Part shown: positions 1 through 7,641 of the stretch, in pieces | Layout: each line of letters starts with the position of its first letter | Position numbering within the stretch: the stretch's first letter is position 1 | IMG/VR virus record: IMGVR_UViG_3300012009_000091 | Span: 103,070-167,069 of that record | Source: a virus | Strand: one strand, 5' to 3' | Length of the DNA: 64,000 nucleotides | Position numbers and translations under genes: made by a program | The notes under the pieces: generated by a model | The model's database searches: none | Told to the model about the DNA's origin: nothing | The model's input: the letters and a program-made list of their open reading frames with translations, nothing else

Positions 1-2
1 AA

Positions 3-143
3 TGCACAGAATGCGCCGGGACAGGAAAGCTAGTAACCGCTCACGATAGTGATTTGAACGCCGCACGAGACGAGCTACATGCGAGCGATGAGGACCCGGT
101 AGACATTCTCGAGAGAAGGGAGGGGGAATGTATAAAGACATGA
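3..143 (+). CDS. C-terminal end of a truncated hypothetical protein
   Basis: An open frame enters from the left edge and stops with TGA at 141-143. The visible 46 residues begin with a CTECAGTG knuckle-like motif and continue as a charged helix. The end overlaps the next gene's ATG at 128, a typical coupled arrangement. The start and function lie outside the window. The CxxC could be half of a small zinc-binding site, but this cannot be confirmed. Confidence 0.55.
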   Translation, partial: CTECAGTGKLVTAHDSDLNAARDELHASDEDPVDILERREGECIKT

Positions 144-478
144 AGAGTAAGATTCGAGAATTCGATGGGATTCCTGGGTCACCGGAACCCGGTAGACCAT
201 TTATGTTCAAAACCTCGTGCCTATACGCCAGAGGGAAAGACATTCTCGATATGCGCGACCATCCAAAGTGCCAAAGAGTTACATATAAAACGTTCCGAAA
301 ACATTGTTCACACGTTCTGAAGTGGGCAGAATTGATGGGGTATGACCGCAAGATTCCGCTCTCTCGAGAGGAAAATGCGGTGTTTTATAAATCGTTCTAT
401 TGTGGCCGGCCCTGCTACTACATAGAACATTCAAGGATAGAGTTCATATGGGTCAAAAAGCGCGCGTTGTTAAGATGA
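128..478 (+). CDS. Hypothetical protein, 116 aa
   Basis: The ATG at 128 follows a purine-rich GGGAGGGGG ribosome-binding stretch and overlaps the preceding frame. The product is basic, rich in Lys, Arg, Tyr and Phe, with scattered cysteines and no motif I recognise. It is the last gene before a noncoding stretch with three hairpins, so it probably ends a transcription unit. Confidence 0.6.
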   Translation: MYKDMKSKIREFDGIPGSPEPGRPFMFKTSCLYARGKDILDMRDHPKCQRVTYKTFRKHCSHVLKWAELMGYDRKIPLSREENAVFYKSFYCGRPCYYIEHSRIEFIWVKKRALLR

Positions 479-482
479 CCAT

Positions 483-631
483 GCCAACGGGTCTTGACGT
501 TGGCTAAACTAAAAGGAGGTCGTACAGCGAAAGACTGGTCTATACTCGTGATGAGATGAGTACAGATTCTCCCATCAAGACTCATCTCCCTGTAAGTACG
601 TGCCCGTTTCCCTCAGCCGTTACGGGCACGT
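483..631 (+). ncRNA. Three-hairpin noncoding element
   Basis: Three perfect stems follow one another with no gene between them: 483-489 pairs with 498-504 (7 bp), 553-561 with 580-588 (9 bp) and 598-607 with 622-631 (10 bp). An AAAGGAGG-like stretch at about 510-518 follows the first. None has a strong T-run. The element may be a terminator region, a 3' untranslated structure or a small RNA. Strand is assumed from the flanking genes. Confidence 0.45.
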
Positions 632-660
632 GCTCATCCACACCTAGCTATAAATAGACA

Positions 661-951
661 ATGAACGACAAAGACTTAGAAGAGATTGCCGAGTGGTCTT
701 GCGTCGGCGTCGAGACCGCTACGCATGTTTTGAACCAGCAACAGCAAATGACATACACCACCTATGAGATCCCGGTTTATACAGGGAGACGGGCACGCAG
801 GGGCCTGACGCGTATGTGGGGGCTACCTAATGCATGTCCCCGGCTCGGAGAGCCGTTATTTGGGCGGAGTAGAGTCGTCTTCGTAGACGACGATCAAGAT
901 GGTCAGCCTATGGCCTATTGGGTGCCGGAAAACACAAAGGAGAAGACATGA
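661..951 (+). CDS. Hypothetical protein, 96 aa
   Basis: This ATG-initiated frame has no strong ribosome-binding site. Its TGA overlaps the ATG of the next gene at 948, so the two are probably translationally coupled. The N-terminus resembles a short helical region (residues 5-25), followed by a basic GRRARRG patch near 43-49. I recognise no family. It starts a four-gene run, each overlapping the next, that leads into the XRE regulator. Confidence 0.6.
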   Translation: MNDKDLEEIAEWSCVGVETATHVLNQQQQMTYTTYEIPVYTGRRARRGLTRMWGLPNACPRLGEPLFGRSRVVFVDDDQDGQPMAYWVPENTKEKT

Positions 952-1550
952 ATAGAAATGACGAACTGTTCCCCACACCACGTGAATTGTTATTAATCGC
1001 GGACACCAGCTGCTGGGGCCTAGAACGCTTATGTCGTAATCTCGGATGTTCGGCGGACGAAGAATCCAGTTGGATACAAATTGTTCGGCTGGGTGTGAAT
1101 TTCAGCACAATCCAATTAAGCAAATGGTACGAATGGTTGAGGTTCGTGAATAACCGTGCATTTCGGCGGCCGATGTCGGAGGAAGATCGTCAACTCGTCC
1201 GTACTGCGCATCCGAAAGGAGAAGACGCGTGTCTGGCTCACGCGCAGGTGCGTGACTGGCCGCAAGAATTCGTGGCCGTTAACCTGGAGATCCCAATCGA
1301 TCTTCTGGTCGAGCTCGACTTTGAGGACTGGCATCAGCAAACATGGCACGACCGACTGGATGAGGTCGAGGGCCGTCCTGACCTGCTCACTCTCAGCGCT
1401 GCCTACCGTTTGCACACTGCAGACATGATCGATAACAGTGCCCTACGCTATATCGAGAATTTGGTCTGGAGTATCTCGGGACCTGCTGAATGGCGACAGC
1501 GAGTGCGCCAACGCCAATTCTCGGAACTAGGCAAAGGAGACCAGCCATGA
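948..1550 (+). CDS. Hypothetical protein upstream of XRE regulator, 200 aa
   Basis: The start at ATG 948 was preferred over upstream starts because AAGGAG sits just before it and it overlaps the previous stop. The product is acidic and rich in Trp and Leu with no recognised catalytic motif. It is coupled by an ATGA overlap to the HTH gene downstream. That spacing resembles a toxin-antitoxin or regulator pair, but nothing in the protein supports a toxin call. Confidence 0.65.
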   Translation: MNRNDELFPTPRELLLIADTSCWGLERLCRNLGCSADEESSWIQIVRLGVNFSTIQLSKWYEWLRFVNNRAFRRPMSEEDRQLVRTAHPKGEDACLAHAQVRDWPQEFVAVNLEIPIDLLVELDFEDWHQQTWHDRLDEVEGRPDLLTLSAAYRLHTADMIDNSALRYIENLVWSISGPAEWRQRVRQRQFSELGKGDQP

Positions 1551-2038
1551 TCCATAACGAGAACGAGTATCGTGAAGCGGTGCAGCGGCTTCACGAGGAG
1601 CAAGAGCGGCTCGCGGAACACCGCAAGCGCCTGGAGGAGACGGGTCTCGCTGCTGACGAAGTGAAGCGAGCGCTCGATCCGCTTCGTTCCTTCCACGAGC
1701 AGCTTTCCGAGGAAATAGAGAGCTACAAGCGCCTGAAGCGCGGAGAGATTGATGAACTCCTGAACCTCCACGGGCTCGGGACCGCGTTAGTGGCTCTACG
1801 TATTGCACTCGGGCTAACGCAACGCGAACTCGCCGAGCGCCTGGGTGTTCATGAGTCACAGGTATCGCGCAGTGAGCGCAATGAATACCGCGCGATCACT
1901 GTAGACCGCGCCAGCCGGATCCTCGATGCACTCGGCGTCGAGTTACGGCTTGTGTTCGATCAACCAATTATCCGATTGACGCAACGCCAGCCGGATGATG
2001 CAACGCCATCCGAATGGGGGCAAAAGAGGACTAGATGA
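1547..2038 (+). CDS. XRE-family helix-turn-helix regulator with coiled-coil N-terminus
   Basis: The 163-aa product has a charged coiled coil at residues 5-70 and a Cro/C1-type helix-turn-helix at about 78-135. Typical motif elements are visible: TQRELAERLG for helix 2 and ESQVSRSE for the recognition helix. The start at ATG 1547 follows AAAGGAG and overlaps the preceding stop. The architecture resembles antitoxin-like XRE proteins that dimerise through the coiled coil. The likely role is repression of its own operon or of early phage genes. The target is not visible. Confidence 0.8.
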   Translation: MIHNENEYREAVQRLHEEQERLAEHRKRLEETGLAADEVKRALDPLRSFHEQLSEEIESYKRLKRGEIDELLNLHGLGTALVALRIALGLTQRELAERLGVHESQVSRSERNEYRAITVDRASRILDALGVELRLVFDQPIIRLTQRQPDDATPSEWGQKRTR

Positions 2039-2493
2039 AAGGCAAAAAGTTCGCGAAAGACTGGATGGGGAAGATTGTTGAGGTCACTCGTACATTCAAC
2101 TTCAACCCCAGAAGTGGATATTCCAACCCGCTTGAAACACTTCGAGGAGAACATTTCGGTTGGATCCATGTGCTCGATGAGCCGATCGTGGGCTGGGTAG
2201 TTGGTTACACGTACCGGCGCCAAGGGCACACTACATTCTACCCCGAGGAAGGATATGAATGGCGAAGTAGAGGACGTTCTCAACTCGTTTACCTCGTGCG
2301 GCCTTGGCCGAGTGCAAAAACTATCGACGCTATGCCGGATAGCGTGATGTTGACTGATCTTGAACCATACGCATGGTACTACATGACGGAGTACCAGCGG
2401 CAAGAGGCCAGGAAAGACATGGCGCGCACCATGGAAGATCAGTGTAGAGACGGCCGGGGTCAATGGGCTTCGCTTGTAACAAAAAGGAAGTAA
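2035..2493 (+). CDS. Hypothetical protein, 152 aa
   Basis: It starts at an ATGA overlap with the XRE gene and is probably co-transcribed with it. The protein is aromatic-rich, with several Tyr and Trp in the central part, and has a Lys/Arg-rich C-terminus. No family is recognised. A single compact domain seems likely from its length and even composition. Confidence 0.65.
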   Translation: MKGKKFAKDWMGKIVEVTRTFNFNPRSGYSNPLETLRGEHFGWIHVLDEPIVGWVVGYTYRRQGHTTFYPEEGYEWRSRGRSQLVYLVRPWPSAKTIDAMPDSVMLTDLEPYAWYYMTEYQRQEARKDMARTMEDQCRDGRGQWASLVTKRK

Positions 2494-2497
2494 GAAA

Positions 2498-2746
2498 ATG
2501 AAAGAAGGACCAGCAGTTCTCGGAGAACCATGCCCAGAATGCATGGGAGATGATTGGATTATCACAGCGACAATGATCAGTTGCCGTGCTTGTGGATCAA
2601 TGTGGGGACGGGTTAATGGACAGTGGATTGGTCCAGTTAGCCAAGATAAGATTGTGTACGCTCGTGAGCTAATAAGTAGACCTTACACAACCCTCGATCT
2701 GATTGTGTACGCACTTGGAAAAGAGAAGGCAGAAGATGGAGAATAA
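2498..2746 (+). CDS. Small zinc-ribbon protein, 82 aa
   Basis: Residues 12-35 carry CPEC and CRAC pairs separated by about 16 residues, the pattern of a four-cysteine zinc ribbon. A WGRVNGQWIG strand pair follows. Such small ribbons often bind nucleic acid or protein partners. It belongs to the tightly packed rightward operon, and its end overlaps the following gene's start. Confidence 0.65.
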   Translation: MKEGPAVLGEPCPECMGDDWIITATMISCRACGSMWGRVNGQWIGPVSQDKIVYARELISRPYTTLDLIVYALGKEKAEDGE

Positions 2747-3143
2747 ACAACGGCACAAGTGGACGGAACAAGAAGATGAAAGTCTCTTGGAAGTGATCGA
2801 GTCATTGCGCTCAGTCCAGGACCAATACCCGCACAAGAAAGATTTCTGGAACGGGGTAGCGGGGGGAATGGCGCATCTCTGCGGCCTCGTGGTCAGCGGG
2901 AATTCATGTCGCCATAGGTGGCGGAAGATCAAGCCCGTAGACAAGTGGGAAGAAGTGACCGAAATAGTAGATGCCCACGAGCTCATGTTGTCTGGAGACA
3001 TTGAACATGATCTCAAACTGCTGGCCCAGCTGATCAACAATCATCTGATTGATCTTCGGTTAGAGTTGGAAGCGGTACGCGTCAAAGTCGACTGGCTGGC
3101 TAAAGAACTCGGATACCACGAACATCATGAAGGAACAACATGA
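2736..3143 (+). CDS. Myb/SANT-like DNA-binding protein
   Basis: The ATG at 2736 was chosen over 2703 because the protein then begins directly with the domain. Residues 7-66 have three spaced tryptophans (W9, W38, W62) in a HKWT...FWNG...RWRK pattern. This resembles the trihelix/Myb-SANT helix-turn-helix fold. The C-terminal half holds a NHLIDLRLELE-type helix that recurs in the next protein. Probable role: DNA binding in early gene control. The family assignment is by eye. Confidence 0.55.
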   Translation: MENKQRHKWTEQEDESLLEVIESLRSVQDQYPHKKDFWNGVAGGMAHLCGLVVSGNSCRHRWRKIKPVDKWEEVTEIVDAHELMLSGDIEHDLKLLAQLINNHLIDLRLELEAVRVKVDWLAKELGYHEHHEGTT

Positions 3144-3721
3144 GACATAATCCACTAGAACACTGTTGGGATGAGATGTGTGGGCCTGGAAGGGGGTGGA
3201 CCTGGTCATGCAACTGTAACTGTCCTAGTTGTCGAAGCGCTGATGCCAGATCCTCAATCAGCAAAGAAGATGTTGAGCTCAATCGCGTTATGACGAAAGC
3301 CGCTGACATGGGTAAAGACCCGTTTGAAGCGGCTAAGACGTTCAAACAGTTAGTCCACGATCATTTGACGGATATTCGGATTCGGGCTGAGTTGGAAACG
3401 TTAGGTCTCGACGTCGACTGGATGGACAAAGATCCGTTTGGAGTGGCTAAGAAGACCCAAACTTTGGATGAGGTAAACGAGCAACAAAGGGCGGGAAAGG
3501 AAGAGAGAAAAGAGAGAGCAGAAGACCTTGGGGCGGCAGCGCCAATCGAGTTTCAGACTCGCTCCTTTTTCGTAGATGAACATCATCTAGCTCAGACACT
3601 AGTAGCAAGTTTGAGCAGAAATCGTCTACTCAACATCATCAAGGCCATTGAAAACAAGGTTAATGATAATGGTTTCACGAAAGCAATTCGTGATTGGATA
3701 GCCTACGAATACAGGTATTAG
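3140..3721 (+). CDS. Hypothetical protein sharing a helix motif with its neighbour, 193 aa
   Basis: The start is an ATGA overlap. The N-terminus has a CNCNCPSC cluster (residues 24-31) that could bind metal. Residues about 68-95 repeat the DHLTDIRIRAELE...VDWM motif found near the end of the upstream Myb-like protein, so the two share a duplicated segment. A Lys/Glu-rich linker follows near 115-135. Function unknown. Confidence 0.65.
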   Translation: MRHNPLEHCWDEMCGPGRGWTWSCNCNCPSCRSADARSSISKEDVELNRVMTKAADMGKDPFEAAKTFKQLVHDHLTDIRIRAELETLGLDVDWMDKDPFGVAKKTQTLDEVNEQQRAGKEERKERAEDLGAAAPIEFQTRSFFVDEHHLAQTLVASLSRNRLLNIIKAIENKVNDNGFTKAIRDWIAYEYRY

Positions 3722-3729
3722 TGAAAACT

Positions 3730-3739
3730 CATATAAGTT
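3730..3739 (+). promoter_or_regulatory. ATATAAG-type phage promoter core
   Basis: CATATAAGTT lies 48 bases before the ATG at 3787 and directly after the previous operon's last gene. It matches the recurrent (G/A)TATAAG element seen before many units in this window. Confidence 0.5.
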
Positions 3740-3786
3740 TGTGTAATCACTAGATTAAAACTACGGAGGAGAAAACGGAAAGGAAT

Positions 3787-3966
3787 ATGAGTGTTGTGAC
3801 ACCTGACAAAGAAATGGAACTCGATGAGGCCATTGATCACGCCAAAGAGGCGGCACACCGACTAGCCAAAGAAGGCTGCGATGAATGTTCAAGAGAACAC
3901 GCACAATTGGCCGAGTGGCTGGAAGAACTACGTCGCCTCCGACAAGGACGAGAGGAGTGTGGATGA
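3787..3966 (+). CDS. Small helical protein, 59 aa
   Basis: ATG 3787 follows GGAGGAGAAAACGGAAAGG. The product is a highly charged helical hairpin with a CDEC pair near residue 31, followed by REHAQLAEWLEELRRLR. This type of short Cys-pair plus amphipathic-helix protein is common in phage early regions. It is coupled to the CsrA-like gene by an overlap of its TGA (3964-3966). Confidence 0.7.
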   Translation: MSVVTPDKEMELDEAIDHAKEAAHRLAKEGCDECSREHAQLAEWLEELRRLRQGREECG

Positions 3967-4187
3967 CTACATTGACGGTAACGCGGAAGGATCAAGAATG
4001 CGTCGTCTTGGTTCTTCCTTCTGGAAAGTACATCACTGTCCGCGTTTGTGCGCGGGTCAAAGGAGGAACACGGCTCGTTATTTCAGCGCCAGAAGATGTG
4101 CGAATTTGGCGTGAAGAAGTCCTCGTGAAAGCAACTGAACAACAGATGGAAGAATCATGCAAACTAATAGAAAACCCCAAGACCTAA
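3963..4187 (+). CDS. csrA: CsrA-like post-transcriptional regulator
   Basis: This 74-aa protein starts at ATG 3963, overlapping the previous stop; the longer upstream start would run through another gene. Residues 4-53 follow the CsrA plan: an N-terminal LTVTRK strand, a central ITVRV...GGTRLVI core and a SAPEDVRIWREEV segment. The last matches the family's NAPKEVxVHREEI, with R50 at the RNA-contacting arginine. CsrA dimers bind GGA in hairpin loops and block translation or alter mRNA stability. A phage copy could redirect host translation or bind host sRNA sponges. Confidence 0.78.
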   Translation: MTTLTVTRKDQECVVLVLPSGKYITVRVCARVKGGTRLVISAPEDVRIWREEVLVKATEQQMEESCKLIENPKT

Positions 4188-4372
4188 AGCCGCTGATTGA
4201 AGAGCAGTTACAAGAACTTCTGGACTGGGCTGAGTCCACAGATAACTGGGAACTTGTGGAATTGTCCACGTTGGCCCTTCAGGAAAATGAATTGGCGCAA
4301 AATATCTGTGCCGTATTCGTACAAACGCTTCGAGAGCGCTTGGAAAAGGAGAACATAGACGGTGAAGACTAA
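4157..4372 (+). CDS. Hypothetical acidic protein, 71 aa
   Basis: The ATG lies inside the end of the CsrA-like gene, giving a 31-base overlap. The product is acidic and almost wholly helical (LIEEQLQELLDW, LRERLEKEN). No family recognised. The overlap suggests translation coupled to csrA. Confidence 0.6.
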   Translation: MQTNRKPQDLKPLIEEQLQELLDWAESTDNWELVELSTLALQENELAQNICAVFVQTLRERLEKENIDGED

Positions 4373-4586
4373 GCTGTACATCCCCATTGAGTGTGGAATC
4401 AAAACCTGCGCTACGATGGAGGGCAAGATGTGCAAATACGTGCGCGTGAGGCGTCTCGGTACCGTATGGTATTGTGAGCTCTTCCCCAAAGGTGATCTGA
4501 AAACCACGGAGATCGAAGATCGGGGGTGGCTGTTACGCCATCCTCGGTGTATACAACAAGAACAGGAGGAAGAACGTGACATGTAA
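4362..4586 (+). CDS. Cysteine-containing hypothetical protein, 74 aa
   Basis: This frame uses GTG 4362, inside the end of the preceding gene. Six cysteines are spread along the chain (C12, C16, C24, C39, C63 region), suggesting metal binding or a small compact fold. It overlaps the next gene by 11 bases. Function unknown. Confidence 0.6.
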   Translation: MKTKLYIPIECGIKTCATMEGKMCKYVRVRRLGTVWYCELFPKGDLKTTEIEDRGWLLRHPRCIQQEQEEERDM

Positions 4587-4809
4587 GCACACTCTATACG
4601 AGAGATCCAAGGACATGCCGTTCATGTACTGTGTGGCCGGCGAGAATTGTGACCCCGCTAGTCATGGTGGGTACAGCGTACGTTACACGTGTACAAAATG
4701 CGGTGCGACTCGCCTAGTCAACATCAACCAGACGTACATCGAAAAGTCCCCATGGGAACGGCCTTGTCAAGAAGGGGACAACGATAACTCACTCGGCCGT
4801 AGAAGCTAG
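4576..4809 (+). CDS. Small zinc-binding protein, 77 aa
   Basis: GTG 4576 follows GGAGGAAGAAC. A CTKCG pair near residues 39-42 together with upstream Cys and His (CKH at 3-5, C19) suggests a zinc ribbon. Overlap with the previous gene implies coupled translation. No specific role can be assigned. Confidence 0.6.
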   Translation: MTCKHTLYERSKDMPFMYCVAGENCDPASHGGYSVRYTCTKCGATRLVNINQTYIEKSPWERPCQEGDNDNSLGRRS

Positions 4810-4823
4810 GAGGTCTACAATCG

Positions 4824-5789
4824 TTGATTGATGTTTATGGACCCGGTGTCCGCGAGTTAGCACGAAAAATCTGGCCATATGATAGGTCCGACGCCTTTGA
4901 CTATGAACACATTATCTGGGCAGCTGCATTGGTTTGTCGTGGACAGAACTGGATCATTATCTCGTTGAGGAACGGCTTCTTCGGTCCTCCACGAGATGTC
5001 CAGGATGTGTCGGATGCCCTCGGCCTGAGCCCTGAACATCTTCGAGCTGTTGAACACCAGCTGTATCATACGCTAAGAGTCTTCCTCGATGGGGACCCGA
5101 AACCGGGAGATCGGCCTGAGCCGATCAACCTCATCGAGGAAGACCGACATCGGTTAATGCGGAACAAGGATCTCCTTGCATGGCTGCAGATTGGAGAGAG
5201 CATCAAGGACCACTTTTTAGATCTAGGTATGCCTCACATTCGATTACCCAATCGACGGCGATGGATTCGCTATCGAAAAGTCGATGTAGAGCGCTGGCTT
5301 GCGAGATATAAAAAGCCTCGCCCTAAGCCACGGGCGAAAGGAGTGTTTGTGAGATTCACCGTACTGAAACCGCACTACAGAACGCAGCCCTGTAGATTCT
5401 GTGCAGAGATCAAAGAGCGTGGAGGAGATCTTCCATGCATACCTTTGTGCGATGGAACAGAGCAAGAGCAAATTGAACCGTATGTCAATTTCGCCTATGT
5501 GAATGCGTGTGATATTTTGGATATGATCGAGGAGTCGTACGACCATAACATCTATGGGCATTGGCCCTTGGACAAACTCCCCATAATTCGCCGCAAGATC
5601 ATTCACGCCATCAATGTGCCCGCAAATAGAGCACCCTATCTACGTGATCCCCATGTTGAAACCGGGGCTTCGGGAACGAAGTCGGTTATTGTCGGAACTT
5701 CCGAGGAAGCTGTTCTTCGACGGTTGTGGGATCTTTTGTCACTGGTGGACTGGGCTCAAGAGCATGGACGTGACCTTTACTATGGATAG
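4824..5789 (+). CDS. Putative DNA-binding protein with sigma-4-like and excisionase-like domains
   Basis: The TTG start at 4824 is supported by AGGAGG ten bases upstream. Residues 57-86 (DVQDVSDALGLSPEHLRAVE pattern) resemble sigma-factor region 4.2. Residues 114-164 resemble an excisionase/MerR-like winged HTH, with LxxWLQIG...RRRWIRYRKVDVERWLA. Cysteines 190, 193, 205 and 209 could form a zinc site. Two different DNA-reading modules plus a zinc cluster suggest a phage transcription factor. The sigma similarity is weak and could be an ordinary HTH. Confidence 0.6.
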   Translation: MIDVYGPGVRELARKIWPYDRSDAFDYEHIIWAAALVCRGQNWIIISLRNGFFGPPRDVQDVSDALGLSPEHLRAVEHQLYHTLRVFLDGDPKPGDRPEPINLIEEDRHRLMRNKDLLAWLQIGESIKDHFLDLGMPHIRLPNRRRWIRYRKVDVERWLARYKKPRPKPRAKGVFVRFTVLKPHYRTQPCRFCAEIKERGGDLPCIPLCDGTEQEQIEPYVNFAYVNACDILDMIEESYDHNIYGHWPLDKLPIIRRKIIHAINVPANRAPYLRDPHVETGASGTKSVIVGTSEEAVLRRLWDLLSLVDWAQEHGRDLYYG

Positions 5790-6117
5790 AGAGATGAAAG
5801 AACAACTACAAAAAGCATTTCCAGCCGCTCAATTTGAGTCGGATGGAGAAGACGGGCTGGTATTGGTAGTCGATCAGATCCGACTGCGAGTCCAACGTGA
5901 TTCAACAGACGGATTCTACACGGTAGACATATTCCTCAATGCTGTAGCTGGTCAACAGCCTTTTCGGCTGTCCACTACGCGACCCGGAGAGCTCATAGAA
6001 GCTGTGCATTGTGCTCTGGCGTCGATACTGAGTTGGAACAGTCAGATCTGTACAATGTGTACGACGCTGCACAGCATTCTGTGTCCGGATCTTTATATGG
6101 ACCCCGCTGATCGCTAA
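5782..6117 (+). CDS. Hypothetical protein, 111 aa
   Basis: Start ATG 5782 overlaps the previous stop by eight bases; upstream in-frame starts would run through the preceding gene. The protein is an alpha/beta mix with a possible CTMC pair near the end. No family recognised. It closes the first rightward operon, followed by a hairpin. Confidence 0.6.
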   Translation: MDREMKEQLQKAFPAAQFESDGEDGLVLVVDQIRLRVQRDSTDGFYTVDIFLNAVAGQQPFRLSTTRPGELIEAVHCALASILSWNSQICTMCTTLHSILCPDLYMDPADR

Positions 6118-6122
6118 GACAC

Positions 6123-6150
6123 GAAGACGGGAGGCCGCGCTCTCGTCTTC
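6123..6150 (+). terminator. Hairpin after first operon
   Basis: An 11-bp stem with one G-U pair (6123-6133 with 6140-6150) and a 6-base loop begins six bases after the stop codon. The tail is only TTAG, so it may be a weak terminator or a transcript-stabilising 3' hairpin. Confidence 0.5.
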
Positions 6151-6153
6151 TTA

Positions 6154-6160
6154 GTATAAG
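6154..6160 (+). promoter_or_regulatory. GTATAAG phage promoter core
   Basis: GTATAAG sits between the hairpin and the deoxynucleoside kinase gene, 81 bases before its ATG, in the same terminator-then-promoter arrangement seen elsewhere. Confidence 0.6.
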
Positions 6161-6240
6161 GTCGCACGTTGTTCAGTCGTGTAAACCGCGATATACTCTC
6201 GCCATCCTCGTAGAGGGTCAAATTCATTTCGGAGGAATTC

Positions 6241-6954
6241 ATGTCGTATAGTGTTACGATCGTTGAAGGGATCATCGGCGTTGGAAAGAGTACTGTCAGC
6301 CAAGAGCTGGGCAAAGCGCTCGAAAAGATCTCGGAGAAACCGTCTTTGGTTCTTATGGAACCTGACGAGAAAGACAATGCCAATCCCTACTTGGTCGATT
6401 TTTACAAGAACCCCGCTCGATGGGCATTTACCATGCAAATCCACCTCCTGAGTCGAAGATACCAGATGCATGAACGAGCCCAATGGGCCTGTCTAGACGA
6501 AGCTGGCCATGTCGTCTTGGATCGTTCATACTTTGGAGATACTGCTTTCGCTCGTCTTCAGATCAAGAATGGAGATATGGAAGAACGCGAGTTCGAGACC
6601 TACACCAAGCTGTACCACAATATGCAGGCGCATGTTCTGAAGCCTACTGTCTGTCTTCGGTTGTTGGTGAGTCCAGAGACTGCCATCGAACGCATTAATC
6701 GGCGTCTTTTTGAACGCGAGGGACGACAATGTGAGTCCGGTATTACGATTCAGTATCTTCAAGATCTCGACGATGAGATCACCCACATGGCCAATGTTCT
6801 GCGTCAACAGGGTGTGCTGATCCTAGACGTCCCCTGGGATGTGGAGCGGGACAACGCCGATGCACGCGAGAAAGCCGTTCAGAGTCTTGCCCGACGTATC
6901 CACAGTTACCGGCCCGTTGATCCTTTTCTCGATCTTCACCGGAAAACCGTATGA
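6241..6954 (+). CDS. Deoxynucleoside kinase
   Basis: The 237-aa protein has a P-loop EGIIGVGKST at residues 9-18 and a DRS motif at 94-96, matching the catalytic Glu/Asp-Arg-Ser of dNK enzymes. Lid-like RINRRLFERE lies near 151-160, followed by ITIQYLQDLDDE, typical of the dCK/dGK fold. It phosphorylates deoxynucleosides for phage DNA synthesis; substrate preference is not readable. GGAGGAATTC precedes the ATG. Its stop overlaps the HD phosphohydrolase start, forming a nucleotide-salvage pair. Confidence 0.85.
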   Translation: MSYSVTIVEGIIGVGKSTVSQELGKALEKISEKPSLVLMEPDEKDNANPYLVDFYKNPARWAFTMQIHLLSRRYQMHERAQWACLDEAGHVVLDRSYFGDTAFARLQIKNGDMEEREFETYTKLYHNMQAHVLKPTVCLRLLVSPETAIERINRRLFEREGRQCESGITIQYLQDLDDEITHMANVLRQQGVLILDVPWDVERDNADAREKAVQSLARRIHSYRPVDPFLDLHRKTV

Positions 6955-7493
6955 GCAAAACGCATTCATTTACCGGGAGGGAGATTCGATTTGACCACCC
7001 CGAACAGATTGATGTTTGCATTGAAGACATTGCCCACTCCCTGTCGTTGATCTGCCGGTTCAATGGCCATTGCCACGAGTTCTATTCTGTAGCGCAACAT
7101 TCTGTATTCGTCAGTTCTCTACTTGATGATGAGCATGCGCTACCTGGCTTGATGCACGATGCTGCAGAGGCGTATATCGGGGACATCATTGTCCCTGTTC
7201 GAGAGACATTTGGCGCTCATCGAATCGATCAAGTGGAACAGGCGATAGCCTGGAGAATCCAGGAAGTGTTAGAGATTTCTGATTGGACCAATAATCCCGT
7301 TGTCTACGCCGCAGATAAGCAGATGTTGGCCATTGAGGTGCAATCGTTGATGCACTCTAACGCGTTGAATTGGCCAGATGTACGTAATGCTCGAGTAGAT
7401 CCAACACGTCAATGCCGGTCCTGGCATCCAACTCATGCTGAGCATCAATTTTTGATCAGGTACAAGCATTTGAAGTCAATCACAAGAGTATAG
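6951..7493 (+). CDS. HD-domain phosphohydrolase (5'-nucleotidase-like)
   Basis: ATGA overlap with the kinase gene. The HD signature is clear: SVAQHSV (H50), GLMHDAAEAYIGDI (H69, D70) and a later Asp in YAADKQ. This arrangement matches the YfbR-like HD hydrolases that remove phosphate from dNMPs, and many phages carry such a protein. It likely adjusts nucleotide pools together with the upstream kinase. The length of 180 aa is normal. Confidence 0.8.
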   Translation: MSKTHSFTGREIRFDHPEQIDVCIEDIAHSLSLICRFNGHCHEFYSVAQHSVFVSSLLDDEHALPGLMHDAAEAYIGDIIVPVRETFGAHRIDQVEQAIAWRIQEVLEISDWTNNPVVYAADKQMLAIEVQSLMHSNALNWPDVRNARVDPTRQCRSWHPTHAEHQFLIRYKHLKSITRV

Positions 7494-7641
7494 AGCAGTC
7501 TATGTTTATGCAGACGTGCCCAGTGCATAACTAGTTCTGAGAGCGAGGTCTGTTCCACGGATCTCGTCTTAGCGTCTGTTGCAGATGTCATTGAAGCCAG
7601 TGTACACTTTCGCTGAGTAGTTGTGGGACGCGGAGAATCAC

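Noticed and set aside
948-2038. Toxin-antitoxin pair
   Set aside because: The downstream gene is XRE-like but the upstream 200-aa protein shows no toxin motif.
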